A stretch of DNA of 43,610 nucleotides from Legionella sp. GTDB taxonomy: Bacteria; Pseudomonadota; Gammaproteobacteria; Legionellales; Legionellaceae. Both the position numbers and the translations under genes were made by a program. Positions 24,582 through 34,284 of the stretch are shown piece by piece (within the stretch, counting starts at the first letter, position 1; each line of letters starts with the position of its first letter). Under the pieces are notes generated by a model, which was given only the letters and a program-made list of their open reading frames with translations, was not told the origin of the DNA and made no database searches. The stretch is taken from contig JARLJQ010000014.1 of assembly GCA_031291115.1 (NCBI GenBank), forward strand, positions 1 to 43,610, in the 5' to 3' direction.

Positions 24582-25424
24582 CTATCTGACTCTGCTCATT
24601 GCTCGTAAACGAGCCACACGTTCCTCGGTGGGAGGGTGCGTCATGAAAAGGCTTTTTAATTTATCACCACTCAAAGGGTTAATAATAAATAAATGAGCGG
24701 TAGTAGGGTGCTCTTCAGCTTGTTGGAAGTTGCCTTGGTGATTGGCCTTTTCGAGTTTTAATAATGCATCTGCTAACCATAAAGGTTGACCCGTCAATTC
24801 GGCTCCTCCTTTATCGGCTTCAAACTCTCTTGAACGAGATACGGCCATCTGAATCAACCCTGCGGCTATTGGAGCAAGGAAAATAAGCAACATGCTCACC
24901 AGCGGATTGGTTCTTTCACCGGATTCGTTGGCAGTTCCTCCGGTTAATATAAAGATATTAGCAATACTACTGATTGCTCCCGCAATCGTTGCCGCAACAA
25001 CGCTAATGAAGGTATCTCGATGCAAGACATGACAGAGTTCATGGGCTAAAACACCGGTGAGTTCTTCCTCATTCATCCGATTTAAAAGCCCAGAGGTGAC
25101 CGCAATCGCTGCATTTTGAGGATTACGACCTGTAGCAAAGGCATTAGGCGCCTCTGTATCTACGAGGTACACTTTGGGCATAGGCGTATTGGCTTTAGTG
25201 GCTAATGACCGGATGATATTATATACAGGATGACTTTCAGATAAGGGCTGTGCGTTATACATTTTTAATACAATTTTATCCGAATACCAGTAGGCACTAA
25301 AATTCATAAAAATGGCAAATAATAGCGCAAACATCATGCCGGCTTTACCCGCAACCAAATGTCCTAAGCCAATCATCAATGCGGTTAGTGCTGCGAGAAA
25401 AATGAAGGTCTTGATGTTATCCAT
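24582..25424 (-). CDS. htpX: HtpX inner-membrane zinc metalloprotease
   Basis: A 280-aa M48 family protease that degrades misfolded membrane proteins at the inner membrane. Membrane segments lie at residues about 6-24, 28-46, 141-163 and 174-196. The zinc motif is HELCH (H128, E129, H132), with the third ligand in SREFEAD (about E200). HxxTxxP-type C-terminal blocks are present ([21 protein letters not shown]), and the length matches the family (about 280-295). The start at 25424 is chosen because AAGGCGAAG lies just upstream and the leader [13 protein letters not shown] is typical; the frame extends to 25526 but that part is hydrophilic and unlike HtpX. In other bacteria htpX is under envelope-stress (Cpx) control; no such site was identified here. 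Confidence 0.95.
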   Translation of the reverse strand: MDNIKTFIFLAALTALMIGLGHLVAGKAGMMFALLFAIFMNFSAYWYSDKIVLKMYNAQPLSESHPVYNIIRSLATKANTPMPKVYLVDTEAPNAFATGRNPQNAAIAVTSGLLNRMNEEELTGVLAHELCHVLHRDTFISVVAATIAGAISSIANIFILTGGTANESGERTNPLVSMLLIFLAPIAAGLIQMAVSRSREFEADKGGAELTGQPLWLADALLKLEKANHQGNFQQAEEHPTTAHLFIINPLSGDKLKSLFMTHPPTEERVARLRAMSRVR

Positions 25425-25527
25425 AACTTCGCCTTTTAAATATCCTGTATAGTCAAAAGTAGCACATAAATGGAATTTTTTCTTGGAACCAAAGGAGTTT
25501 GATCTCACTTTATGTAAAAAATCCACT

Positions 25528-25564
25528 AGCGTAGGCTGGGCTGTTGTATAGCCCAGCCTACGCT
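25528..25564. repeat. palindrome (GCTGGGCT family) with 15-bp perfect stem, copy 3
   Basis: AGCGTAGGCTGGGCT at 25528-25542 is the exact reverse complement of AGCCCAGCCTACGCT at 25550-25564, loop GTTGTAT. It is the longest stem of this family in the window and lies between htpX and the upstream hydrolase gene. Confidence 0.8.
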
Positions 25565-25624
25565 ATGATTCATCGGTTTTTCATGAAAATCAAACAGTAA
25601 AAGCGAGGAATTCAATTTGCTAAC

Positions 25625-27307
25625 CTAGTACGTACTCATTATTGGAGTACTTGCTGGTTGAACTGCGTCTGCACTTTCTTTTTGTTCTTTAAAAAATGTA
25701 ACTGAATTGCTTGAAGATGCTGCACCCGAGCTATGTAAGGGTCTAGTAGCTACAGGATAAGAAACCATCGCCAATGAATTATTTTCTTCCAAATTATGAG
25801 AGGATATTGTATGTGCCGTTGCTTTACTATTTGCATGAGGACTAGATTGTGCCTCCTCAGATAGAGACTTTAAACTTGGCTTTGCAGTCTCATTTCCATT
25901 ATAGCTTTCTGTGAATAGCGCTTTCGCAGCAATTTTTACACCTGAAACGGTCGCGGTTACGCACAAAGCTGACGTCATAACACCTATCTGAAAAAGAGAC
26001 TTAATTCCCTTTAAAACAAACCCAGACGCATGAATCATTGTTCCTGAAGTAGGGTGTTTTTCACAAAAGAGATCTATTTTTCTGCCTATACGTATACCGG
26101 CATAAACTCCCACGTATTTGGTGGGATAAAGTATTAAATTTGCCCCTTGTCTCATATCATCAAAAAACTCTCTTCGGGCTCGATGATTTTCACTTGCTAA
26201 GTTAAGGCGAGTCACCTTCACATCCTCGCGTCCAATAAAATACTGAATATGAGCCTCAAATATTTTTTGGATAAACGAGGGTATAAAGGGCTTATAACTC
26301 GAGGGGGATTGCTCTTTAGGTGTAATGAGATATAACTGTGTACCGTGTAAAAATCCTTTTTCAATATGAAAAAGAGGATCTCCTAATTGAGTTAATACTT
26401 TTATAGTGGGATTTGGAAATGATTTCACTGTCTCCCATGGTCCTTGTAAACGATTTAGAGTATTGCTATGTAAGGCTGAGGGATTCAAACAAATAGCTTC
26501 ATCAATTTTATCAGGATGTTCAGCGGCAATAATCATTGCCATTGTCCCACCTTTGCTATGGCCCGCTATATTGGTTTTTTTATTAGGAGTTGTCATTAAC
26601 CACGCTTGAATTTCTCTCAAATTATGTCCTTCTCCAATAGATTTTCCTGGACAAAAATTTTCGAGATCGGCAATTTCAGCACCTTGCCCTGTAGGATAAG
26701 TAGTACCCATTAGTAACAAATGGTTCTGTGCATTTGAAAGAGCATCGCATGGTACTAATGCGTAGTCATACATTCGATCTTTAGGTTCCAAAATGTTAGC
26801 TAATATGCCATCGGTAGGTGATAAATCAAAACGTTGATTAAACTCATATTCTTCCGCAATCCAATAGCCATTTATTTTTTGAGGGATTATTATTTTGCTG
26901 CCTAATTCTGGATTTAAGAAAGGTAATAAAGAAAGTAAACAACTAATAAAGAGCTTAATATGCTCTTCATTATCAAATTGAAGCTCGCCGGTAAGCTTTA
27001 CTGAAAGATTGCTGAATAGGTTCTTGGTTTCTAGCAAAATGGCTGCTAATAAATCAGCATTGTCTTTTTTAGTTAATCCATCCTCCACAAGAGCTAAGCT
27101 TCGATTACACCCACTATCAGCAGTAACTATTGCACCAAAAGTTATAAAACGTAATAGATTGCGAGCAGCACGTCTTAAAAACAATTGAGAATTTACATCT
27201 TCATCAAGAGGACCATCTTGCTCTAAGACCTCTCCATAAGGTACAAACAATTCAGCTATTCGAAGATGGACCACTTTTTTTTCCTGCAATTCTATTTGGG
27301 CTTGCAC
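25625..27307 (-). CDS. alpha/beta hydrolase (lipase-like), candidate effector
   Basis: A 560-aa protein. The nucleophile elbow is GHSKG (S251) within NIAGHSKGGTMAMIIAAEHP, followed by AICLNPSAL, typical of the alpha/beta hydrolase fold; the acid and base may be GDPLFHIEKG (D and H, about residues 312-317) or later residues. An N-terminal helical region of about 180 residues precedes the hydrolase core. A hydrophobic stretch at about 435-460 may be membrane-associating, and the last 90 residues are Ser/Ala/Glu-rich and low complexity. The GTG start has AAGG about 7 nt upstream. Substrate unknown; a lipid or ester is the usual guess. The large extensions on both sides are unlike metabolic hydrolases and suggest a translocated enzyme. 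Confidence 0.72.
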   Translation of the reverse strand: MQAQIELQEKKVVHLRIAELFVPYGEVLEQDGPLDEDVNSQLFLRRAARNLLRFITFGAIVTADSGCNRSLALVEDGLTKKDNADLLAAILLETKNLFSNLSVKLTGELQFDNEEHIKLFISCLLSLLPFLNPELGSKIIIPQKINGYWIAEEYEFNQRFDLSPTDGILANILEPKDRMYDYALVPCDALSNAQNHLLLMGTTYPTGQGAEIADLENFCPGKSIGEGHNLREIQAWLMTTPNKKTNIAGHSKGGTMAMIIAAEHPDKIDEAICLNPSALHSNTLNRLQGPWETVKSFPNPTIKVLTQLGDPLFHIEKGFLHGTQLYLITPKEQSPSSYKPFIPSFIQKIFEAHIQYFIGREDVKVTRLNLASENHRARREFFDDMRQGANLILYPTKYVGVYAGIRIGRKIDLFCEKHPTSGTMIHASGFVLKGIKSLFQIGVMTSALCVTATVSGVKIAAKALFTESYNGNETAKPSLKSLSEEAQSSPHANSKATAHTISSHNLEENNSLAMVSYPVATRPLHSSGAASSSNSVTFFKEQKESADAVQPASTPIMSTY

Positions 27308-27409
27308 GGGTAACCTTAATTTGTTTATACAAAATATGACTTATTATTATACATATATTTGTCTAAGTTACTATTTATTTTAATGGTGTATGTAAAAATG
27401 AATCAATGT

Positions 27410-27593
27410 AAGCTGGGCTGTACAGCCCAGAAATCAACTCATTGAACATCATCAATGAATCTTGAGTAAGGATTGAGTTTGTGGTGACTCGTTTAATAAA
27501 TCTAAATTCGGTGAGTAGACAAACTAAAATGCGGGGCTTTACAGCCCCGCCTACGCTTACTTTACATCCGCCCGCGTACGTCCTGTGTTTAGC
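27410..27593. repeat. two palindromic repeat copies in the gap between two minus-strand genes
   Basis: Positions 27413-27430 are a perfect palindrome, CTGGGCTGTACAGCCCAG, followed by AAATCAACTCATTGAACATC, which recurs after the copy at 40950. Positions 27531-27550 are GCGGGGCT-TTAC-AGCCCCGC. The latter sits in a longer unit of about 70 bp (27522-27591, from AAACTAAAATGC to ATCCTGTGTTT variants) repeated at 30804-30875. No gene is apparent in the 294-bp gap. Confidence 0.75.
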
Positions 27594-27601
27594 GGTAGTT
27601 A

Positions 27602-29200
27602 CTATTTAAACTCTAAAGTAGGGCTATTATTGGGATTAAGAATACTCTCTTCACTCAACCTATCAAAAAATCTTAGCCCTTGCGAGTTATGAGGTTTGGG
27701 AGATTCTTCTGATGCTGGGGTCTGGCTTTGACTCATCTTTTCTATCAATGGCTTCTCCATCTGCGAAGGATCTTGAGTCGATTTTTTTATATGAAAAACG
27801 GTAGGCCAAGTAAACGCTATCGATACGAATACTAAAATGACTGGAGATAATATTGCCATGGTGATGGTTAATGCAAGTTTTGCCCCTATTGTTTCTCCTA
27901 GCGTTTCACCAACATGAATTCCGCTGCGGATTCCTCCGGCAACAGAATAAGCAAGAGAATCACCTATCAATGCACATAACTTGAGCATGTTGATGGCTCC
28001 ATATTTTATCTTTTGTGCTTTTGTTTGGTATTCTTCCGGTGGTTGATGTATTGATTCAAATTTTTCTTTTAGATCGACATACGTTTTCGGGTTAAAGACT
28101 TTATATACTTGTGAAAAAGTATTAACAACCATGGTTGTCGAAGTACATATCATAGAAAGAACATGTGCTAAAAAGGTATCAGGATTCGCACCTAAAGCAT
28201 TAAAAAGCTTATTAACCCCTGATGCAGTAGTAAACCAAGTTAGCGTTGCATAAACAGCTAAAAAGACCGTACTTACGATTCCTAACAAGACACATCGCAA
28301 AAGACCATGGGGTTTTTTATACTCTTCAATAAAAAGATTTTTAAATTTTGCATAATTTTCACGTATGCCTACAGCTTGAAACGAATAAAAAGAGACAGCT
28401 GCAATCAGAGATAACCCAATCGTAAGTGTTAAAACCAGAGGGTTAGAGGCGATCATACCTGCCCCCAAAAAAGTGAGAAGTCCTATGAGACCAGCATATC
28501 CAGAAATGCCTGCAGAAATACATGCCAACAAGGTCACGATACCAAAAAATAATTTCTCACCTCTATCGAATATCGTTTTTTCGTTTAGATTTTCTTCAAG
28601 GGTCTTAAACGTTTTTTGTTTTTTAGGATGAAAGCCCGCACTATCAAGCATGGCTTGCCCACGACTTAATAAACAAACTATTCCATTACATAAGGAAAGT
28701 ACTATCGCTAAGCCTAGGCAAACGGCAAAGGGAATTCCTAAAGTACTTAATAATCCCAGGCAAAATACCATACAAAGCGCCATGGAGGTAAGGATTTTGC
28801 CAATGACTAATGGCACGCCTTTTATCAGCCTATTTCTATTTTGAATGGGGGTTCTTGCAAATTCTTGGCCATTGCCCGAGTAGGTAGCAATTTGTAAGAC
28901 CTCTTGTTTCGATAATTTTTTTCCACCCGAAAGTATTTCTCCCCACTTAAAAGTAAGGAAACTCCAAAAGTAGTGGGAAAACGGACGCTCTAGAAGGTCT
29001 GTTATCCGAAGGTCTCCATTTAGAATGGCTTGTTGGACTTTTTGCGATTCTTCTTCAGTAAATTGATATTGGTTAAAAGACGCAATAATCCAATCTTTTT
29101 GAGTACGAAACTTTCTTCTTAAAACCATTATGATTTCAGGGCGTTTATGAAGGGCAAAATTGATTTGCTCTTGTTCTAATAAACTAACTAGTTCTTTCAT
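27602..29200 (-). CDS. multi-span membrane protein of unknown function
   Basis: A 532-aa protein. The first 125 residues are hydrophilic and helical (KELVSLLEQEQINFALHKRPE; a FTEEESQKVQQAIL helix). Hydrophobic spans follow at about 127-152, 154-177, 220-245, 250-272, 308-330, 340-360, 405-425 and 440-467. The C-terminal 65 residues are hydrophilic and Ser/Pro/Gln-rich. No transporter or enzyme motif was recognised. AAGGA lies about 9 nt before the ATG. This soluble-TM-disordered layout is seen in several Legionella effectors that insert into the vacuole membrane, but a resident inner-membrane protein is equally possible. Confidence 0.65.
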   Translation of the reverse strand: MKELVSLLEQEQINFALHKRPEIIMVLRRKFRTQKDWIIASFNQYQFTEEESQKVQQAILNGDLRITDLLERPFSHYFWSFLTFKWGEILSGGKKLSKQEVLQIATYSGNGQEFARTPIQNRNRLIKGVPLVIGKILTSMALCMVFCLGLLSTLGIPFAVCLGLAIVLSLCNGIVCLLSRGQAMLDSAGFHPKKQKTFKTLEENLNEKTIFDRGEKLFFGIVTLLACISAGISGYAGLIGLLTFLGAGMIASNPLVLTLTIGLSLIAAVSFYSFQAVGIRENYAKFKNLFIEEYKKPHGLLRCVLLGIVSTVFLAVYATLTWFTTASGVNKLFNALGANPDTFLAHVLSMICTSTTMVVNTFSQVYKVFNPKTYVDLKEKFESIHQPPEEYQTKAQKIKYGAINMLKLCALIGDSLAYSVAGGIRSGIHVGETLGETIGAKLALTITMAILSPVILVFVSIAFTWPTVFHIKKSTQDPSQMEKPLIEKMSQSQTPASEESPKPHNSQGLRFFDRLSEESILNPNNSPTLEFK

Positions 29201-29380
29201 CCCGGCAAATCCTTTTTTAATGCAAATGGTGTAGCTTATTTATAATTTCACAAGAATTCCATTTAAATTTTGAATTAATCATCAATAAGTATGATATCGC
29301 TATCATTTTCATTAGAAAAATTTGACATACCTTGCGAGTTACATTCTAATCATATTTTTTTATCATGATGAGGGACAATC

Positions 29381-30748
29381 GTGGCATTGTTGAATTTTTT
29401 AAAACCTGCTCCTTTTCTTGATGAAATTCAGGATAAAAACATTGTTAAACAGCAATATCGTTATTGGCGTATTCGCACCTTTTATGCAATGTATATAGGG
29501 TATGCTTTGTTTTATTTTACGCGAAAAAGTTTTATTTTCGTGATGCCGGCATTACAAAGTAACTTGGGGATGACTAAAACTGAACTGGGACTGATCGCTA
29601 GTATTTTGAGCTTAACTTATGGCATCAGCAAATTTTTGAGTGGAATTCTTGGCGATAAGTCCAATCCTCGTTATTTAATGGCGATTGGGCTAATTTTGAC
29701 AGGAATTGCTAATATTTTGTTTGGATTGTCTTCCACCTGGTGGTTATTTGCTATTTTTTGGGGATTGAATGGTTGGTTTCAAGGGTGGGGATGGCCAGGA
29801 TGTACTAAATTATTAACCCATTGGTATTCTCAATCCGAACGTGGTCGTTGGTGGAGTATTTGGAATACATGCCATAACGTTGGTGGTGCATTAATTCCAT
29901 TTATTGTTGCTGTATGCGCACAGTATTTCGGCTGGCGCACCGCTATGTTTGTGCCTGGGGTCATCTGCATTTTAGGAGGTCTTTTTTTAATCAATCGTTT
30001 AAGAGATACTCCGCAGTCGCTTGGTTTACCTGCGATAGAGCACTATCGGCAAGATTTTTCTGGTTTATCCAATCACGAACAAGAAAAAACAGAACTCTCA
30101 GTCAAAGAAATTCTTTGGAATTATGTGTTAAGCAACCCATATATTTGGATATTGTCCGTTTCTTATTTGTTTATTTACATTGTCCGAACGGGCATTAATG
30201 ATTGGAGCATGCTGTACTTCACGGAAGTGAAGGATTACTCCTTAATCACCGCAGGTAGTTGTATCATATGGTTTGAGGTTGGTGGTTTTTTTGGAAGTCT
30301 GGTTGCCGGTTGGCTTTCTGATAAAGTATTTCAAGGTAAACGCAATCCAATCAATGTGCTTTTTACTGCAGGTGTATTTGCTACTTTGTTGCTATTTACG
30401 TTGACGAAGGGATATACACCATTCCTTGATTCTTTATTTCTTTTCTTTTTTGGTTTCTTTATCTTTGGACCACAAATGATGATTGGTTTGGCGTGTGCGG
30501 AGTTGTCACATAAAAAAGCTGCGGCGACTGCAACTGGTTTTGCCGGATTTTTTGCTTATTGTTTAGGCGCTGTTCTGGCTGGTGCTCCTTTAGGTGCACT
30601 TATCAAAAATTACGGCTGGGATAATTTCTTCCTGACATTATTGATTTGCTGCTTGATTCCACTATTTCTGATGCTGCCACTCTGGAATGTGAAAGTCCGT
30701 CCAAAGTATCGTAAATCAGAATTTTCGGGCAAACCTGAGTTGGCTTAG
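29381..30748 (+). CDS. MFS organophosphate transporter, UhpC/GlpT family
   Basis: A 455-aa inner-membrane protein with about twelve spans, expected to exchange a phosphorylated metabolite (hexose phosphate or glycerol-3-phosphate) for inorganic phosphate, or to sense one. YIGYALFYFTRKSFIFVMPAL in the first span, the LGLIASILSLTYGISKFLSG block, GDKSNPRYLMAIGL (MFS loop 2-3), NGWFQGWGWPGCTKLLTHWY and RGRWWSIWNTCHNVGGALIP are characteristic of the OPA family. The length fits UhpC/UhpT (about 440-460). The GTG start has AGGGA 5 nt upstream. There are no neighbouring sensor-kinase (uhpAB) genes. Which sugar phosphate it uses cannot be told from sequence. Confidence 0.88.
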   Translation: MALLNFLKPAPFLDEIQDKNIVKQQYRYWRIRTFYAMYIGYALFYFTRKSFIFVMPALQSNLGMTKTELGLIASILSLTYGISKFLSGILGDKSNPRYLMAIGLILTGIANILFGLSSTWWLFAIFWGLNGWFQGWGWPGCTKLLTHWYSQSERGRWWSIWNTCHNVGGALIPFIVAVCAQYFGWRTAMFVPGVICILGGLFLINRLRDTPQSLGLPAIEHYRQDFSGLSNHEQEKTELSVKEILWNYVLSNPYIWILSVSYLFIYIVRTGINDWSMLYFTEVKDYSLITAGSCIIWFEVGGFFGSLVAGWLSDKVFQGKRNPINVLFTAGVFATLLLFTLTKGYTPFLDSLFLFFFGFFIFGPQMMIGLACAELSHKKAAATATGFAGFFAYCLGAVLAGAPLGALIKNYGWDNFFLTLLICCLIPLFLMLPLWNVKVRPKYRKSEFSGKPELA

Positions 30749-30803
30749 TGATTGGCTTCCCTCGATGATCCAGTCGCTAGAATGTGGCGATTAGTGAATA
30801 GAA

Positions 30804-30930
30804 AACTAAAATGCTGGGCTTCAGCCCAGCCTTGATTTACATCAGCCTGTGCACATCCTGTGTTTCATATGTAAAAAATCCACCAATGTAGGCGGGCTGT
30901 CAAGCCCAGAAATTCACTCAACAATAATAC
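30804..30930. repeat. two further copies of the GCTGGGCT palindrome family
   Basis: GCTGGGCT at 30813-30820 pairs with AGCCCAGC at 30823-30830 (loop TC) inside the 70-bp unit shared with 27522-27591. A second copy, GGGCT-GTCA-AGCCC at 30894-30907, is followed by AGAAATTCACTCA, resembling the flanks at 27431 and 40970. They occupy the first half of the 479-bp gap after the transporter gene. Confidence 0.75.
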
Positions 30931-31029
30931 CGAAAGAGGATATGAATACGTAGGTTTTGGAAGTACATGGTACGAGACATAACGGATTAGCAGCATCACA
31001 TCAACTATATTCATTATAATCAGATACCG

Positions 31030-31222
31030 GGTGTTTTTTATGAGGAGAAGGGCTCAAATAAGCTAGAATACGTTTTATTTGATCTTCGGTTTTCTCAATA
31101 TCATCAATCACATAATCTGCTGAATTCGAAATCAAGCAGTTGCAACCGCATAATGATCCGGGGTAGATGTTTCAACAATATCTCTTTTTAATTGGAATTT
31201 CTCTTCTTTCCAAAAATCTAAC
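31030..31222 (-). pseudogene. frameshifted coding remnant, family unknown
   Basis: Reading the minus strand, LDFWKEEKFQLKRDIVE then TSTPDHYAVATA is open from 31222 to a stop near 31137. A second frame then continues as SNSADYVIDDIEKTEDQ and IKRILAYLSPSPHKKHP. The two pieces read like one protein interrupted by a frameshift. The first piece is in the same frame as, and directly follows, the stop codon of the DUF1566 gene. No family was recognised. It could also be two short non-coding runs, though the composition looks genuine. Confidence 0.45.
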
Positions 31223-31227
31223 ATCTT

Positions 31228-33804
31228 CTAATTTAAAGATCGTGAGCATCGAACATTAAGAGGCACGTCCTTATCTATCAACAACTGGAAACTGTTATTC
31301 TCATTGGCGAATTTGTGATGCCACGCCGTCATAAATGGATAGTCTGTAGTTTCCGTAGCACTCCAATAGGTGCCGTTAAGAAGGTTAAGATTATGAAAAT
31401 CGACTAAATTAGATTGTATATTCTGCATTTTTGGAGCATCTGCAGTGCCACATAGATCACTACCATAACCCATGTCACAAATCTGAGGTAAATACCAATC
31501 TCGGAATCCTGCAATTGATTGTTCGCAGTAATCTGCAGCACTAACAAGTCGATGTTGAGATGCGGAATCGTTATTCGCCCCATCTACCAGCACCCAATCG
31601 GGATCTATTTTCGGATGGGAAGAGCTAAAGCCAACGCCTATACGGCCAGCAGGTATTAAATCAGTTAACGACACTACTTTACCTCCCACACTTTTAGTAT
31701 TCGAGATTCTGTCATCTAATGCATAAACCAAGCCTCCCTGGTAAATACAGCCATAATCTAACACTACTACATTAATTAAAAGTACTGGCGCGTTATCAGC
31801 GACAATCTTAATTACCCCAGGTATTGGAGGACTACCCTCTGAACAAGAGTGGTTCCCATCGGAGGTAGCATTATTGCCCGGTGTTACTGTAATGATACAT
31901 TCCGCGCCTGCCTCTAAAGAGGTTCCACATGTAGTAGAACTTACAGTACCAGCTGGCCATAGAGGCATTGATATAGAGAGATTTTCAGTGCGAAATTGCC
32001 CATTATTGGTAATGGTAATAATTCGTGGTCGTCCAGAACGGGGCATGCCATTTAGTCCGTATTCGAGATGGCCGGTGACACTTAAAGCTAAATGTTCCAG
32101 ACTACTAGTTAATCTCGTATCACCGGATAATGAATTAATAATTGGTACATGCGAATCAGCGGAATTTATGGCCGCTCCTGCTTTTGAAGCTCCTTGCGAT
32201 GCTTCATTTTGTTGAAATTCTATATGCTTATCTTCAACATCAATGGACTGGGGGGGAAGCGAATTCGCCGATTCTCTAAACGGTTCATACAGTCCGTTAT
32301 CAACTGCTATTGCAGAAGCAAGTTCGTCTATCTTATTTAAAGAACTATCTTCTGAAGCCCCTAATTCTAATTTCGGTTCGGAACTAACTACAGCATTATT
32401 ATTGTTTTCAGCGCTTGGTAAAACTTCATTTACAGGAAGTACTGAATTATTGAAAGAGTTATGTAGCTCTAGAAGAATAGAACTAATAAATATATCGTTA
32501 GAGTCAATGGTATCATTTGGCTCAACAGTCTCAACTTCGTTATCTGTCGAATTATTTTCAATTATTAGATCCACTTTGATTCCGCCAGGGGGATGATCTA
32601 CTTGTATTATGTCAACAGATTGATCCCTGGCTGATTGTTGGATAGGTGAATGATTAAGTTTTAAAAGTGCGGAAGCCATTTGTTCATCATTTGCTTCTAT
32701 CGAATTAGGTACATTGTCATTAGTTGTTTGGTCAATTGCAGATGGATTGTCGAGTAATGAATCTATTTGTAACCCGCCGGGAGGGTTCGTATTTGATGGT
32801 CTTGCATCAAGGTGAGTTTGAGTTAAAGTCGGATTACCCGTGTCCACATCATCATCGTTCATCATGGAGCTCGCGGGTGCACTGTTGAATGAATGATATA
32901 GTGCCAATAGGTTCAAAGCAGCGCGTTCATCAGCCGCCTCATTATTTTCAACATTTCTAGCAATATTAGCAGGAGGTACTGATTCATTTGGTATTGCCTC
33001 ATTTTCTATAAGAGGAACTTGTTGCATTGGCGATATAGACTGCGGTGCATTAACACCCACAATTGCGTTTATTATATTTGCATGGTTCAGTGGAACTGCA
33101 GGGGCCAAAAGTTGTCGAAAAGCTTGGTGTGGCGCATTTACACGCGGAGAATGGAGTTTCATTACTGCACTTAAAGGATTTGGATTCTCCACGGCATTTT
33201 CCAAAGCAATCGTTATTCTTCTATTCCAGTTATTCCAGACTGTTTCTGATTTCAGTGGCTCATAACTGATGGGGTACGAAAACATATGGGGTATTGTATA
33301 TCCATTTTTTAATATAGAACTATGATTGGTTGCGTAATCACTGGGAACAGTAACCATCTGGGTTTTGTGTGGCGTTGTGACGTTTTTAGTATTTTTATTT
33401 TGGTTGATGGTTGCAGAATAAGAGGCGTTTGAAGAAGTATTAGGTAAAGAGGCAGTGTCTGTAAATACCGAGTCATTGGCAAGAGGGAGCTCGGCGGATT
33501 TATCTATGGCCTTTTTAGGATCCTTCAGCGGACTTATCGCACTTCCCAAATGAGGAGCGGCTCCATTGCTGTAATTGGGTAAATTTCTTGATTGGTTTTT
33601 TTTTATCTCAGCAACGAGAGTAGTGACAGAAACATATGGTTCCATCAGAAACATAATAGTCAATAATGGAATCCCGACTTGGACCATGAACATACCGGCT
33701 AAAAAGGGCATCATTATCATCGCAAATCCGGCCTGTGCTGAAGCAGTACTAAGAAACAAAATTGCACCGATGCTAATTTGAAATTTTAGATATGGATTTT
33801 TCAC
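31228..33804 (-). CDS. exported protein with C-terminal DUF1566 (Lcl-type) domain and internal repeats
   Basis: An 858-aa protein from a GTG start with GGGGGAG 5 nt upstream. Residues 1-26 are a signal peptide (ILFLSTASAQAGFA), with a further hydrophobic segment at about 28-55. Residues about 60-570 are Asn/Ser/Pro/Glu-rich and probably disordered, with imperfect repeats built on PPGGxxxDxxxxN...NDxxxASALLxLxxS. Residues about 575-690 form an Ig-like module (RIITITNNGQFRTENLSI, GAECIITVTPG). The final 165 residues are DUF1566 (GGLVYALDD, GFRDWYLPQICDM, YWSATETT, VRCSRSLN), a lectin-like domain found in the L. pneumophila adhesin Lcl. A surface or secreted binding role is likely; ligand unknown. 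No collagen-like GXY repeats are present. Confidence 0.78.
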   Translation of the reverse strand: MKNPYLKFQISIGAILFLSTASAQAGFAMIMMPFLAGMFMVQVGIPLLTIMFLMEPYVSVTTLVAEIKKNQSRNLPNYSNGAAPHLGSAISPLKDPKKAIDKSAELPLANDSVFTDTASLPNTSSNASYSATINQNKNTKNVTTPHKTQMVTVPSDYATNHSSILKNGYTIPHMFSYPISYEPLKSETVWNNWNRRITIALENAVENPNPLSAVMKLHSPRVNAPHQAFRQLLAPAVPLNHANIINAIVGVNAPQSISPMQQVPLIENEAIPNESVPPANIARNVENNEAADERAALNLLALYHSFNSAPASSMMNDDDVDTGNPTLTQTHLDARPSNTNPPGGLQIDSLLDNPSAIDQTTNDNVPNSIEANDEQMASALLKLNHSPIQQSARDQSVDIIQVDHPPGGIKVDLIIENNSTDNEVETVEPNDTIDSNDIFISSILLELHNSFNNSVLPVNEVLPSAENNNNAVVSSEPKLELGASEDSSLNKIDELASAIAVDNGLYEPFRESANSLPPQSIDVEDKHIEFQQNEASQGASKAGAAINSADSHVPIINSLSGDTRLTSSLEHLALSVTGHLEYGLNGMPRSGRPRIITITNNGQFRTENLSISMPLWPAGTVSSTTCGTSLEAGAECIITVTPGNNATSDGNHSCSEGSPPIPGVIKIVADNAPVLLINVVVLDYGCIYQGGLVYALDDRISNTKSVGGKVVSLTDLIPAGRIGVGFSSSHPKIDPDWVLVDGANNDSASQHRLVSAADYCEQSIAGFRDWYLPQICDMGYGSDLCGTADAPKMQNIQSNLVDFHNLNLLNGTYWSATETTDYPFMTAWHHKFANENNSFQLLIDKDVPLNVRCSRSLN

Positions 33805-34284
33805 CTTACTCCCCCAATTATTTTAAAAAATAATGCTAAACAGAGGCGTGATAAGCAGTAATTTCCATATTAAAACCTTACAAACGATTCGAGTATATGT
33901 TCGAAACATTGTCACAACCGTACGCTGGCCATGCTGCACCATTATTTATAACACAAATTTTTATTTGCATTGTTCAGGAGATATTTCCTGTCAAAAACTT
34001 TACAAAAAACTTCATAAATAAGAGGAAAAAATTAACTCTCCCCCTTAATTGGGAAAGACTCTGCTTTCATCGAAAGATGAAACTGATACAACATAGGGCT
34101 TATGGTGCTCTGGTTTTATCGAGCTCTCGATTATCCATATGAGTGATTATTAAACTGTTTAGCTCATCTAAAGCGCTGTATCGTTGTATTGATAGTTTGA
34201 CCAAGGATTTCCGAATCCAGAGCGCGAGCGAAGGACTTCAGGATTCGCAGAGCAAGCCTCCTTCCAGGGCATATTGGAAACACT
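33805..34284. other. 480-bp gap, no convincing gene; one palindromic repeat
   Basis: Two short overlapping plus-strand frames (33833-34021 and 33897-34142) lack ribosome sites, known motifs and normal composition and are not called. GAATCC at 34213-34218 pairs with GGATTC at 34241-34246, enclosing ATCCAGAGCGCGAGCGAAGG, the same core as the palindromes at 12861 and 35375. The part next to 33804 should hold the promoter of the minus-strand DUF1566 gene, but no clear -35/-10 pair was chosen. Confidence 0.5.

Noticed and set aside
22301..30907. GCTGGGCT palindromes considered as riboswitches or as a CRISPR-like series
   Set aside because: They are kilobases apart, mostly lie at gene 3' ends, and are self-complementary only, fitting REP-like elements or terminators.
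31874..32596. Plus-strand frames inside the DUF1566 gene (31874-32215, 32243-32596)
   Set aside because: They are shadows of the low-complexity minus-strand coding, without start signals or motifs.
33833..34142. Two overlapping short plus-strand frames in the 480-bp gap
   Set aside because: No ribosome site, mixed Cys/His-rich composition without motif, and overlap in different frames.
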